Assembly: GCF_011601345.1 (NCBI RefSeq)
Contig: NZ_JAAORB010000008.1
Coordinates: 1 to 64,000, forward strand
Direction: 5' to 3'
DNA: 64,000 bases
Source of the DNA: Roseovarius gahaiensis
GTDB lineage: Bacteria > Pseudomonadota > Alphaproteobacteria > Rhodobacterales > Rhodobacteraceae
A program made the translations under genes and the position numbers. The notes beneath the pieces were generated by a model, which made no database searches, was not told the origin of the DNA, and saw only the letters and a program-made list of their open reading frames with translations. The stretch's first letter is position 1. The number at the start of each line of letters is the position of its first letter. Of the stretch, positions 37,637 to 45,935 are shown piece by piece.

Positions 37637-37780
37637 CACTCACACTCCTTTTCACCCCGGCAAAACGCACACTGCTCAGGGCGGATTGTCTCATCATCTT
37701 GTTAAGGATGGGTTTGCACACACTGCTCGGGCACCATCCCTTCATCCTAGGTTAACCGAGTCATACGGCGTAATTTCGAG

Positions 37781-37794
37781 GTGATTTAGGCAAA
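37781..37794 (-). promoter_or_regulatory. Shared upstream motif of Hint gene 1
   Basis: GTGATTTAGGCAAA (plus-strand reading) lies 145 bases upstream of the start of paralogue 1. An almost identical motif lies 140 bases upstream of paralogue 2. Sequence plus matching distance suggests a common control element. The same gap (37637-37827) also holds a direct repeat CACACTGCTC(A)GGGC at 37668-37682 and 37719-37732. Confidence 0.45.
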
Positions 37795-37827
37795 GCTGTG
37801 TCTGGCTACCCGCTGCACGCGAAATAA

Positions 37828-39900
37828 TCAGGCCGCAAGGGCAAAACTGTTCTTGGACTCAAGCAAGAGGCGCGCTTCGTGTGCTTTCAGGCATTGGCGC
37901 ACTGTGTCGCCATAGGCATTTAGATCGGCACGCAGATGCGGGAAGGCGTTGAACATTTCTTCGCGCGCAGGCTGCGCAATGGCGGCGACGCCCAGATCGT
38001 TGGCATGAAAGCTTTCGGTCGCGGCACCTTCGGCAAAAATCACTTCGTGCCGGTCCAACATCAGGTGAAAATAGGTCACGCGGCGGCGCGGGGCCACGCG
38101 CACAGCCCGGCCATCGACAAGGTGCTTGGCAGCCACCAGAACCTCGGGGTCGCCAAACAGCAGCTCGGCTTTGTATCCGCTGAACAGCATCCGGTGCTGC
38201 GGTGACACCAGCAAGGGCCGCCGCGCGCCGTCCAAAACGTTGGAATTGATCGCGATTGGCGCGAACTTGCCCTGTCCCTCGACCGTGCTGTGACCAATCC
38301 AGCGAATCGGTTGCAAGCCCCGGTCACGGGTCAGCACGCGGTCGCCCGCCCGCAAGGTTTCGATCGCGCGGTCTCCGTGCTCGGTCAGGATACGTGTGCC
38401 GGGGGTAAAGCAGATGATGTTCTCGATCTCGCTGAAATTCACCACCGTGCCGTCCGTCATGGTGAATGTCCCAGACAACCCGCCCGCCGCGTCGTCGGTG
38501 TTGGTAAAGGTGATGTCGTCCGGCGTGACTTCAGCGTTGAGTTGCAGGGTGTCGCCGTTTGTTTCACCGGTTTCGCCACCGGTGATCGTGATGGTGCTGC
38601 TGCCGATCTCGTTCAGGTTGCCCAGAACAAACAGGTCATCGCCATCGCCGCCAAAGGCCACGTCACCTTCGGCCAGATACATCTCGTCATCGCCTAATCC
38701 ACCATACAACGTATCAGCCCCGGTGCCGCCGATCAGCGTGTCGTTGCCGCCGTTGCCGAACAGGAGGTCATCACCGGCCCCACCGTCGATCACGTCATCG
38801 CCTACCGCATTACTTTCGGGGCCGATCACCAGCGCACTGTCGGCAAGGTTTTCGGTCGTGCCGCTTGGCGATGTCACGGTGCCCGAGATCTCCTGACCGC
38901 CAAGGTTTTCCCAATGGCGCACCTCAATCGTATAAAGCCGCCCAGCCTCAAGGGTAACTTCACCAGACCGGCTCGTGGCGGCCTGATGGCGGTCATTGTC
39001 CATGAAATCGGCGGTCCCGCCGCCCTGATTCGTCCAAGTCAGGGGCGTGCCGTTCTCGTCGAATATCTGGATGGTCGAGCCATCGTCGGATGTGGTTGAA
39101 AATGTGTAGGTGCCGTCTTCTGATGCCAAAAGCTGCGACGAATAGATCACACCAAAATCATTTGGGTCGCCTGTTGTGCCGCGCGCGTCATTGACCAGCG
39201 TGGTTGAATCGAACTCGTCAGTTTGCCCGTCGCCGACCAAAGTTCCGTTTTCAATGTCGAAGGCCTGAAAGTTGCTACTGTCAAAGTCGTAGTTGAAAAC
39301 TTGGTAGTCCCACTGCCCTTGTTGCGGGGCGTCATCGCCGTAAAGCGTGTCATTGCCATCGCCACCCAGAACCGAATCGTTGCCGCTGCCGCCGATCAAC
39401 AGGTCGTCGCCATCGCCGCCATCCAGCGTGTCCATCCCGGCTTCGCCGTACACCGTGTCATTGCCCAGCCCGGACGCCACGCTGTCATTCCCGTCCCCGG
39501 CTTCAACCAGATCTTCGTTGCCCGCCGGTCCGGTGCCATCGCCGCCGTCGATAACGTCGCCGTCGCTGTCGGTATAGGTGTCATCAATGATGTCGTCGCC
39601 TGCTGTGCCGGACACGATGCCGTCATTGGTCGAGAAACTTGGCGCGGTTTCGACACTGGCCGAGGTGATCGTATTCACAGGGCCGTAATCGGGCACGAAA
39701 TAGACATTGTCATTGGTGGCCAGATAATAGACGCCCGGTGCGGACGTGTTGGTGAAAGTTTGGCCATTCCACGTGCCAGACCAGATCCAGTCGCCCGTGC
39801 CGATGATGGTATCGGTGGTGAAGGATGTCAGCGGATCAACGATGCTGTCGTTTGGATCCAGCGACGTGTCGCCAAGTTGTACCAGATACCCGTCGGGCAT
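37828..39900 (-). CDS. RTX-type repeat protein with PA14-like and Hint domains (paralogue 2)
   Basis: A 690-aa acidic protein built like paralogue 1: the same N-terminal module (GYLVQLGDTSLDPND to a VYFVPDYG strand), RTX calcium-binding blocks near residues 95-200 and 370-460, and a Hint domain from Cys497 that aligns with paralogue 1 with hardly a gap. Between the RTX blocks (about residues 205-370) is a PA14-like module (DDGSTIQIFDENG, YTIEVRHWENLGGQE), often linked to carbohydrate binding. The ATG at 39900 has a GGAG site. It lies 191 bases upstream of paralogue 1 on the same strand. Export is presumed type I. Confidence 0.85.
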   Translation of the reverse strand: MPDGYLVQLGDTSLDPNDSIVDPLTSFTTDTIIGTGDWIWSGTWNGQTFTNTSAPGVYYLATNDNVYFVPDYGPVNTITSASVETAPSFSTNDGIVSGTAGDDIIDDTYTDSDGDVIDGGDGTGPAGNEDLVEAGDGNDSVASGLGNDTVYGEAGMDTLDGGDGDDLLIGGSGNDSVLGGDGNDTLYGDDAPQQGQWDYQVFNYDFDSSNFQAFDIENGTLVGDGQTDEFDSTTLVNDARGTTGDPNDFGVIYSSQLLASEDGTYTFSTTSDDGSTIQIFDENGTPLTWTNQGGGTADFMDNDRHQAATSRSGEVTLEAGRLYTIEVRHWENLGGQEISGTVTSPSGTTENLADSALVIGPESNAVGDDVIDGGAGDDLLFGNGGNDTLIGGTGADTLYGGLGDDEMYLAEGDVAFGGDGDDLFVLGNLNEIGSSTITITGGETGETNGDTLQLNAEVTPDDITFTNTDDAAGGLSGTFTMTDGTVVNFSEIENIICFTPGTRILTEHGDRAIETLRAGDRVLTRDRGLQPIRWIGHSTVEGQGKFAPIAINSNVLDGARRPLLVSPQHRMLFSGYKAELLFGDPEVLVAAKHLVDGRAVRVAPRRRVTYFHLMLDRHEVIFAEGAATESFHANDLGVAAIAQPAREEMFNAFPHLRADLNAYGDTVRQCLKAHEARLLLESKNSFALAA

Positions 39901-40039
39901 ATCTCTCACTCCAGCCTGTTTGGGGGGTGCCCCCTGCACTCATACGCGTTTGCGGTCTTGCGCCGCTTTGGGTCGGTGGGGCACGATTTGCGCCCGTTGT
40001 TTCCCAAATGGATACAAACTGTGTGTGGCTGAAAACGGA

Positions 40040-40054
40040 GTGATTTTAGGCAAA
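40040..40054 (-). promoter_or_regulatory. Shared upstream motif of Hint gene 2
   Basis: GTGATTTTAGGCAAA (plus-strand reading) lies 140 bases upstream of the paralogue 2 start. It differs from the paralogue 1 copy by one added T. The 269-base gap (39901-40169) holds no gene. Confidence 0.45.
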
Positions 40055-40169
40055 TTCGCGATGAATTGAGGCGATTATGCGACCGCTCGCTGATGGGGCG
40101 TTTATCTCAAGGCGGGCTGTGTTTTGCGAGGCCTTGCGCGGCGGCCCATGCGGGCCGACAAGCGGACGA

Positions 40170-40934
40170 TCAAACCTGACCGCCCGCGATTTCAATGCAT
40201 TGGCCGTTTACGCTGCTCGATCCGGGGCCGCACAGCCACAAGACCGCTTGCGCCACCTCGTCAGGGGCGATCAAGCGCTGATGACGGTTCTGGTTGATCA
40301 TCATTTGCCGCGCGTCTTCTTCGCTGACGCCTGCACGCTCGCGGATGGCGGCGGTGTTGCGGCTGACAATCTCGGTGTCCACATAGCCGGGGCACACCGC
40401 ATTAAAGGTCATCGGGCGGCCCATGTAATCTTCGCTCAGGCCACGGATCAGCCCGATTAGCCCGTGTTTCGACGCCGAATAGGCCGCCGCGCCCTGCAAT
40501 CCGCGCAGCCCTGCGATTGAAGATATCGCCACAACGCGGCCCCAATCGGCTTGCCGCATGGCGGGCAGGCATTCGCGGATCGTCAGGAACGCCCCGTCAA
40601 GATTGGTGTCCATGATCCGCCGCCAGAACGCCATATCGGTCTTGTGCACGGCGCGGCCTTCGGCGATCCCGGCGTTCGGAATGCAGATTTGCACCGCCCC
40701 GCGCGCCGCCACGGCCTGCGCGATCCCGTTTTGCACTTGGGCTTCGTCGGTGACATCCATCACCAGCGGGTGCAGGCCGGGCGTGTCGGCGGCGGCGGCG
40801 TCCAGCACGTCGGCACGGCGTCCGGTGATGGTTACTTTGGCCCCTTGTGCGGCCAGCCGTTGCGCGATGGCCAGCCCAATCCCCGTGCCCCCACCGGTGA
40901 CAAGCGCATGCGCGGCGTTCAACATAGGCTCCAT
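40170..40934 (-). CDS. SDR family oxidoreductase (3-ketoacyl/3-hydroxybutyrate dehydrogenase-like)
   Basis: A 254-aa classical short-chain dehydrogenase. TGGGTGIGLAIA is the cofactor loop, IPNAGIAEG the NAG motif, and YSASKHGLIGL supplies Tyr and Lys, with SSIAG the catalytic serine. MINQNRHQRLIAPDEVAQ and NGQCIEIAGGQV are typical C-terminal blocks of the 3-hydroxybutyrate or ketoreductase-like group. Its cofactor preference and substrate are open. A GGGAGGA site precedes the ATG. It is divergent from the MBL gene. Confidence 0.88.
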   Translation of the reverse strand: MEPMLNAAHALVTGGGTGIGLAIAQRLAAQGAKVTITGRRADVLDAAAADTPGLHPLVMDVTDEAQVQNGIAQAVAARGAVQICIPNAGIAEGRAVHKTDMAFWRRIMDTNLDGAFLTIRECLPAMRQADWGRVVAISSIAGLRGLQGAAAYSASKHGLIGLIRGLSEDYMGRPMTFNAVCPGYVDTEIVSRNTAAIRERAGVSEEDARQMMINQNRHQRLIAPDEVAQAVLWLCGPGSSSVNGQCIEIAGGQV

Positions 40935-41079
40935 GCCCGATCCTCCCTTGTGCCTGTAACGTTCACTGCTACGCTAGCCTATAATTTGGTCTACCGTTGG
41001 CAAGCCATGCCGAGGCGCCCCCTAGACATTCACGAAGGTGAATGCGTAGGATCGCGCAACCGTTTTCAGGGAGGATACG

Positions 41080-42030
41080 ATGAAACCGTTTGTTACAGCT
41101 CTTGTGGCCGCCAGCCTTGCGGCTCCCGCCTTGGCCTTTGAGGATATCGCGGACCAATACCCGCAGTCCGAATTATATGCCAAACCCTATGAATTCATCC
41201 CGAATGTCTATTCGGCCATCGGGGCCACGGCCCCACCCACCTATGAAAACTCAGGCCATAACAACAATCTATCTTTCATCGTCACGCAGGATGGCGTTGT
41301 CGTGATCAATGGTGGCGCGTCCTATCGCCTTGCCAACGCCCTGCATGATGAGATCAAGGCCGTCACCGATCAGCCGGTCAAGCTGGTGATCAACGAAAAC
41401 GGCCAAGGCCATGCCATGTTGGGAAATTCCTATTGGGCCGCGCAGGGCGTGGATATTTTGGCGCATGTCGATGCGATTCACGAGATCGAGGAAGAGGGCG
41501 ATTTCATCCTCCAAGGCATGCAGCGCTACAATGAGGACAAGGCCGAAGGCACCACCGTTGTCGTGCCCAACATGTCTTTCGAGGGTGAAAAGATCATCGA
41601 GATGGGTGGCGTGACCTTTCATGTCCTGCACCTTGGCCCGGCCCATGGCCCCGGCGACACGCAGGTCTGGATTCCGCAATGGGAGATCGTGATCGCGGGC
41701 GACATCGCCTTTCATGAACGCATGCCGCCGATCTTTCCCGGCGCTGACACGGACGCCTGGATCGAAACCTTTGATGGGCCATTTACCGATCTGGGGGCCA
41801 CCTATGTGATTCCCGGCCACGGTCATCCGACCAACATGGGGACCGTGACCAAGGGCACCACCGGCTATCTGAAGGATCTGCGCGCCAAGATTGGCGAACA
41901 TATCGACAATGGCGGTGACTTGTCCGATGCCTATTACGTTGATCAGTCGCAGTGGGAGTATATGGATACGTTCGAGGAACTGGCCACCAAAAACGCCGGC
42001 CGCGTGTTCGAGGAAATGGAATGGGAGTGA
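41080..42030 (+). CDS. Metallo-beta-lactamase fold protein with altered metal site
   Basis: A 316-aa exported protein with a signal peptide (MKPFVTALVAASLAAPALAF). The MBL fold is recognisable from GVVVINGGAS, HLGPAHGPGDT (H189), IAGDIAFH (D208) and VIPGHGHP (H247). The usual zinc-1 motif HxHxDH is replaced: VINENGQGHAM (103-113) has Asn, Gln, His and Ala at the four ligand positions. Either metal binding is reduced to one site or the function has changed. A GGGAGG site precedes the ATG. It is followed 24 bases later by a membrane methyltransferase gene. Confidence 0.83.
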   Translation: MKPFVTALVAASLAAPALAFEDIADQYPQSELYAKPYEFIPNVYSAIGATAPPTYENSGHNNNLSFIVTQDGVVVINGGASYRLANALHDEIKAVTDQPVKLVINENGQGHAMLGNSYWAAQGVDILAHVDAIHEIEEEGDFILQGMQRYNEDKAEGTTVVVPNMSFEGEKIIEMGGVTFHVLHLGPAHGPGDTQVWIPQWEIVIAGDIAFHERMPPIFPGADTDAWIETFDGPFTDLGATYVIPGHGHPTNMGTVTKGTTGYLKDLRAKIGEHIDNGGDLSDAYYVDQSQWEYMDTFEELATKNAGRVFEEMEWE

Positions 42031-42053
42031 CCGCCAGTGCACCGGGATAAGCC

Positions 42054-42506
42054 ATGTTGAAATGGGTTGATATTCCGCCTGTGTGGCTTGTGGCCTGTCT
42101 GGTGATCGCATGGGTGCAAGCCATGTATTACCCGGCGGGCTTGTCCTTTGGCGGGGCATGGTCCGATTTTGCGGGTGGCGTTCTGGTGGGCGGTGGGCTG
42201 TTGCTGATGCTGCTGGCCGTCTATGAAATGCGCCGCCACCGGACCACCATCATCCCGCACGAAGTGCCGCAGCATCTGGTGCAATCGGGCATCTTCAGCC
42301 GCACGCGCAACCCTATCTATCTGGGTGATACGCTGATTCTTCTGGGGTTGATTCTGCGTTGGGACGCGGTTTTGGCGCTGCCTTTGGTGCCGGTCTTTCT
42401 CTGGATCATCGAAAAGCGCTTTGTCGAGCCGGAAGAAAACCGCATGCGCCGCACTTTTCGTATGGAATTTGCACGCTATTGCGAAAAGACACGGCGTTGG
42501 ATTTGA
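42054..42506 (+). CDS. Isoprenylcysteine carboxyl methyltransferase-like membrane protein
   Basis: A 150-aa protein with three to four membrane segments (residues about 8-28, 38-60, 95-118). The ICMT/PEMT signature is present: QSGIFSRTRNPIYLGDTLILLG, then EKRFVEPEENRMRRTFRMEFARYCEKTRRWI in the C-terminal half, read as separate pieces. Bacterial members methylate lipids or small molecules with SAM; the substrate here is unknown. It likely shares an operon with the upstream MBL gene. Confidence 0.82.
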   Translation: MLKWVDIPPVWLVACLVIAWVQAMYYPAGLSFGGAWSDFAGGVLVGGGLLLMLLAVYEMRRHRTTIIPHEVPQHLVQSGIFSRTRNPIYLGDTLILLGLILRWDAVLALPLVPVFLWIIEKRFVEPEENRMRRTFRMEFARYCEKTRRWI

Positions 42507-42634
42507 GCGAATGCGACATTCCGGGCATCGAAACCGGTGGAAAAGTATGAAATAAACCGTCAGATAGCAGTCTGAACGGGCATCTGGCCGTTATGGCTTT
42601 GCAGTAGAATAAACGAAAAACGGGGGAAGCGACG

Positions 42635-44209
42635 TTGAAAATCGGAACACCAACAGAAGTGATGGAGGGCGAGGCGCGGGTTGCCATGACGCCCGACTCT
42701 GCGCTTCAGCTACAGAAACTGGGTTATGACTGCGCCATCGAAAGCGGCGCAGGCAAGGCGGCAGGTTTCGCGGACGCCGCCTATGAAGAGGCTGGCGTCG
42801 AAGTGATTAAATCGGCGGCAGCGCTATACAAGGCCTGCGATATCGTGGCCAAGGTGCGCCCGCCGACGGAAACCGAGGCCAAGCGCCTGCGTGCCGATCA
42901 ATTGCTGATCTCCTTCTTCTGGCCCGCCCAGAACGAAGCGCAGATGGAGCAATTGGCCAAGAAAGGCACCTCTGTCATCGCGATGGACATGGTGCCGCGC
43001 ATCAGCCGCGCGCAAAAGATGGATGCGCTGTCGTCGATGGCCAATATCGCGGGCTACCGCGCGGTGATCGAGGCGGGCAACAACTTTGGTCGCTTCTTCA
43101 CCGGACAGATCACTGCGGCGGGTAAAGTGCCGCCGGCCAAGGTTCTGGTTGTCGGTGCCGGTGTGGCGGGGCTTGCCGCGATCGGCACCTCGACCTCGCT
43201 GGGGGCGATCACCTACGCGTTCGACGTGCGCCCCGAAGTGGCCGAGCAGGTCGAATCCATGGGCGCTGAATTCGTCTATCTGGATTTCGAGGAAGAAACC
43301 CAGGACGGCGCGGCATCGGGTGGCTATGCAGCCCCCTCCAGCCCGGAATTCCGGGAAGCGCAACTGGCCAAGTTCCGCGAACTGGCGCCCGAGGTGGATA
43401 TCGTCATCACCACGGCCCTGATCCCCAACCGCGAAGCGCCCGAGCTTTGGACCGAGGATATGGTCAAGGCGATGAAGCGCGGCAGCGTGATTGTCGATCT
43501 GGCGGCTGAAAAGGGCGGCAACTGCAAACTGACCGTGATGGACGACAAGATCGTCACCGATAACGGCGTGACGATCATCGGCTACACTGACTTCCCCAGC
43601 CGGATGGCCACGCAGGCCAGCTCGCTTTACGCCACCAACATCCGCCACATGATGACCGACCTGACGCCGGAAAAAGACGGGCAGGTCAATCACGACATGG
43701 AAGATGACGTGATCCGCGGGGCCACTGTGGCGCATGGCGGTGACGTGACCTTCCCGCCGCCGCCGCCCAAGGTGGCTGCAATCGCGGCGCAACCCAAGAA
43801 AGAAGCGCCGAAAGAGCTGACGCCGGAAGAAAAACGCGCGCAGGAAATCGCGGCCTTCAAGCAGCAGACCAAAAACCAAGTCACGCTTTTGGGCGTCGGC
43901 GCGCTGCTGGTTCTGGCTGTGGGCCTGATTGCGCCCGCCAGCTTTATGCAGCACTTTATCGTCTTCGTCCTGTCGGTCTTTGTCGGCTTCCAAGTGATCT
44001 GGGGCGTCAGCCACAGCTTGCACACGCCGCTGATGGCGGTCACGAACGCGATTTCGTCGATCATCATTCTGGGCGCGCTGATGCAGATCGGGTCAAGCTC
44101 GTTCCTGATCACAATATTGGCCGCCCTGTCGGTCTTCATGGCCGCGATCAACATTTTCGGCGGCTTCCTCGTGACACGGCGCATGCTCGCCATGTTCCAG
44201 AAATCTTAA
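42635..44209 (+). CDS. pntA: NAD(P) transhydrogenase subunit alpha
   Basis: A 524-aa subunit of the proton-translocating transhydrogenase that makes NADPH from NADH. The N-terminal NAD(H)-binding dI domain is seen from MKIGTPTEVMEGEARVAMTP through VLVVGAGVAGLAAIGTS. A Pro/Lys/Ala-rich linker leads to four C-terminal helices (residues about 418-515). The start is TTG at 42635: CGGGGGAAG lies at the right distance and homologues begin MKIG. It is followed 14 bases later by pntB. Domains dI and the first part of dII are on one polypeptide, as in enterobacteria. Confidence 0.93.
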   Translation: MKIGTPTEVMEGEARVAMTPDSALQLQKLGYDCAIESGAGKAAGFADAAYEEAGVEVIKSAAALYKACDIVAKVRPPTETEAKRLRADQLLISFFWPAQNEAQMEQLAKKGTSVIAMDMVPRISRAQKMDALSSMANIAGYRAVIEAGNNFGRFFTGQITAAGKVPPAKVLVVGAGVAGLAAIGTSTSLGAITYAFDVRPEVAEQVESMGAEFVYLDFEEETQDGAASGGYAAPSSPEFREAQLAKFRELAPEVDIVITTALIPNREAPELWTEDMVKAMKRGSVIVDLAAEKGGNCKLTVMDDKIVTDNGVTIIGYTDFPSRMATQASSLYATNIRHMMTDLTPEKDGQVNHDMEDDVIRGATVAHGGDVTFPPPPPKVAAIAAQPKKEAPKELTPEEKRAQEIAAFKQQTKNQVTLLGVGALLVLAVGLIAPASFMQHFIVFVLSVFVGFQVIWGVSHSLHTPLMAVTNAISSIIILGALMQIGSSSFLITILAALSVFMAAINIFGGFLVTRRMLAMFQKS

Positions 44210-44223
44210 GGAGGTAGGCACCA

Positions 44224-45708
44224 ATGGACTACGGATTTACCATTGCGGCCTACGTGGTCGCAGCCGTTCTTTTCATCCTCAGCCTTGGCGGGCTGTCAGG
44301 GCAGGAAAGCGCGAAACGCGCCGTCTGGTATGGCATTGTGGGCATGGCAATTGCGATTGTCGCCACGTTGATCGGGCCGGGGCAGGGGCTGTGGCTTTTG
44401 TCGCTGGTCCTGATCGCTGGTGGCGGCGCGATTGGCTATCAACTGGCCACGCGGGTGCAAATGACCCAAATGCCCGAGCTTGTGGCGATCATGCACAGCC
44501 TTGTGGGGCTTGCGGCGGTTTTCGTGGGCTTCAACGCGCATATCGAACTGGGCCGGGTGGCCGCGCAATTCATCGGTGAAGGCTTTGCCTTTCCCCGCCC
44601 CGAAGAGGTAACAGCCGAGGCTGCGGCCTTTGCCAAAACCTTCTCGGGCTTTGCTGCCATCGTGGCCAAGAAAACCGCCGTTGAGGTGGGGATTCTCAAG
44701 GTCGAACTGGTGCTGGGCGTCTGGATCGGGGCTGTGACCTTTACCGGCTCGGTGATCGCCTATGGCAAACTGGCGGGCAAGGTCGACTCGGCGGCGAAAA
44801 AGCTGCCGGGCGGGCATGTACTGAACGCCAGTGCCGTGGCGCTTTCGGTGATCTTTGCCGCGATGTATCTGGGCGGTGCGGGCACCTGGACGCTGATCTT
44901 GTTGACGCTGCTGGCGCTGTTTATCGGCTATCACCTGATCATGGGCATCGGTGGTGCCGACATGCCCGTGGTGGTCTCAATGCTTAACAGCTACTCGGGT
45001 TGGGCGGCGGCGGCCATCGGCTTTAGCCTTGGCAATGACCTGCTGATCGTGGTGGGCGCGCTTGTCGGCTCTTCCGGTGCGATCCTGTCTTATATCATGT
45101 GCAAGGCGATGAACCGGTCGTTCATCAGCGTGATCTTGGGCGGCTTTGGCGGCGCGACCGGCCCGGCGGCCGAGGTCGAGGGCGAACAGATCGCCATCGA
45201 CGCCGACGGTGTGGCGCAGGCCCTGAACGAGGCCGACAGCGTGATCATCGTGCCGGGCTACGGTATGGCGGTGGCGCAGGCGCAGCAGTCGGTCAGCGAG
45301 TTGACCAACAAACTGCGTGGACAGGGCAAAAATGTGCGTTTCGCCATCCACCCCGTGGCGGGCCGTTTGCCGGGGCACATGAACGTGCTGCTGGCCGAAG
45401 CCAAGGTGCCCTATGACATCGTCATGGAGATGGACGAGATCAACGACGACTTCCCCGAAACGGATGTTGTCATCGTCATCGGCTCGAACGACATCGTGAA
45501 CCCGGCCGCACAGGACGACCCCAACAGCCCCATCGCCGGTATGCCGGTGCTGGAGGTCTGGAAAGCGAAACAGGTCTTCGTGTCCAAGCGCGGGCAGGGA
45601 ACGGGCTATTCCGGCATCGAAAACCCGCTGTTCTTCAAGGAGAATACGCGCATGTTCTATGGCGACGCCAAGGACAGCATGTCGGCCCTTTTGGGCAAGA
45701 TCGAGTGA
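44224..45708 (+). CDS. pntB: NAD(P) transhydrogenase subunit beta
   Basis: A 494-aa subunit that supplies the remaining proton-channel helices (residues about 1-290) and the NADP(H)-binding dIII domain. [17 protein letters not shown] is the NADP fingerprint; [21 protein letters not shown] and [11 protein letters not shown] are dIII signatures. An AAGGAGG site precedes the ATG. It is cotranscribed with pntA and ends at a strong terminator. Confidence 0.95.
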   Translation: MDYGFTIAAYVVAAVLFILSLGGLSGQESAKRAVWYGIVGMAIAIVATLIGPGQGLWLLSLVLIAGGGAIGYQLATRVQMTQMPELVAIMHSLVGLAAVFVGFNAHIELGRVAAQFIGEGFAFPRPEEVTAEAAAFAKTFSGFAAIVAKKTAVEVGILKVELVLGVWIGAVTFTGSVIAYGKLAGKVDSAAKKLPGGHVLNASAVALSVIFAAMYLGGAGTWTLILLTLLALFIGYHLIMGIGGADMPVVVSMLNSYSGWAAAAIGFSLGNDLLIVVGALVGSSGAILSYIMCKAMNRSFISVILGGFGGATGPAAEVEGEQIAIDADGVAQALNEADSVIIVPGYGMAVAQAQQSVSELTNKLRGQGKNVRFAIHPVAGRLPGHMNVLLAEAKVPYDIVMEMDEINDDFPETDVVIVIGSNDIVNPAAQDDPNSPIAGMPVLEVWKAKQVFVSKRGQGTGYSGIENPLFFKENTRMFYGDAKDSMSALLGKIE

Positions 45709-45733
45709 TTGGGGTTTGATATGACACGTGAAG

Positions 45734-45767
45734 AGGGCGCAGTTGCAAGGCTGCGCCCTTTTTCTTT
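45734..45767 (+). terminator. Intrinsic terminator of pntAB
   Basis: AGGGCGCAG (45734-45742) pairs with CTGCGCCCT (45751-45759) around an 8-base loop, followed by TTTTTCTTT. It starts 25 bases after the pntB stop. The rest of the 227-base gap to the DUF3422 gene holds nothing recognisable. Confidence 0.85.
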
Positions 45768-45935
45768 GGTCTGTGGCTGCGGCAGACCGTCGTGATATGA
45801 GTATTTTTGGAACAATGAAGGTGTGGGGCGTGCAGTATGCGACTGTGTGCAGCTAAGCATCTGCCTTTTAACAAGAATTCCCTTTCTTGCCGGGGTCGCA
45901 AAGGATAGATTGCGGCCAACAAGAGGATCCCGCCC

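Noticed and set aside
40935-41079. TATAAT at 40980-40985 considered as a promoter of the MBL gene
   Set aside because: No -35 hexamer at acceptable spacing; not enough for a call.
45721-45795. Short ORF after pntB (ATG at 45721)
   Set aside because: It covers the terminator hairpin and has no ribosome-binding site or conservation visible.
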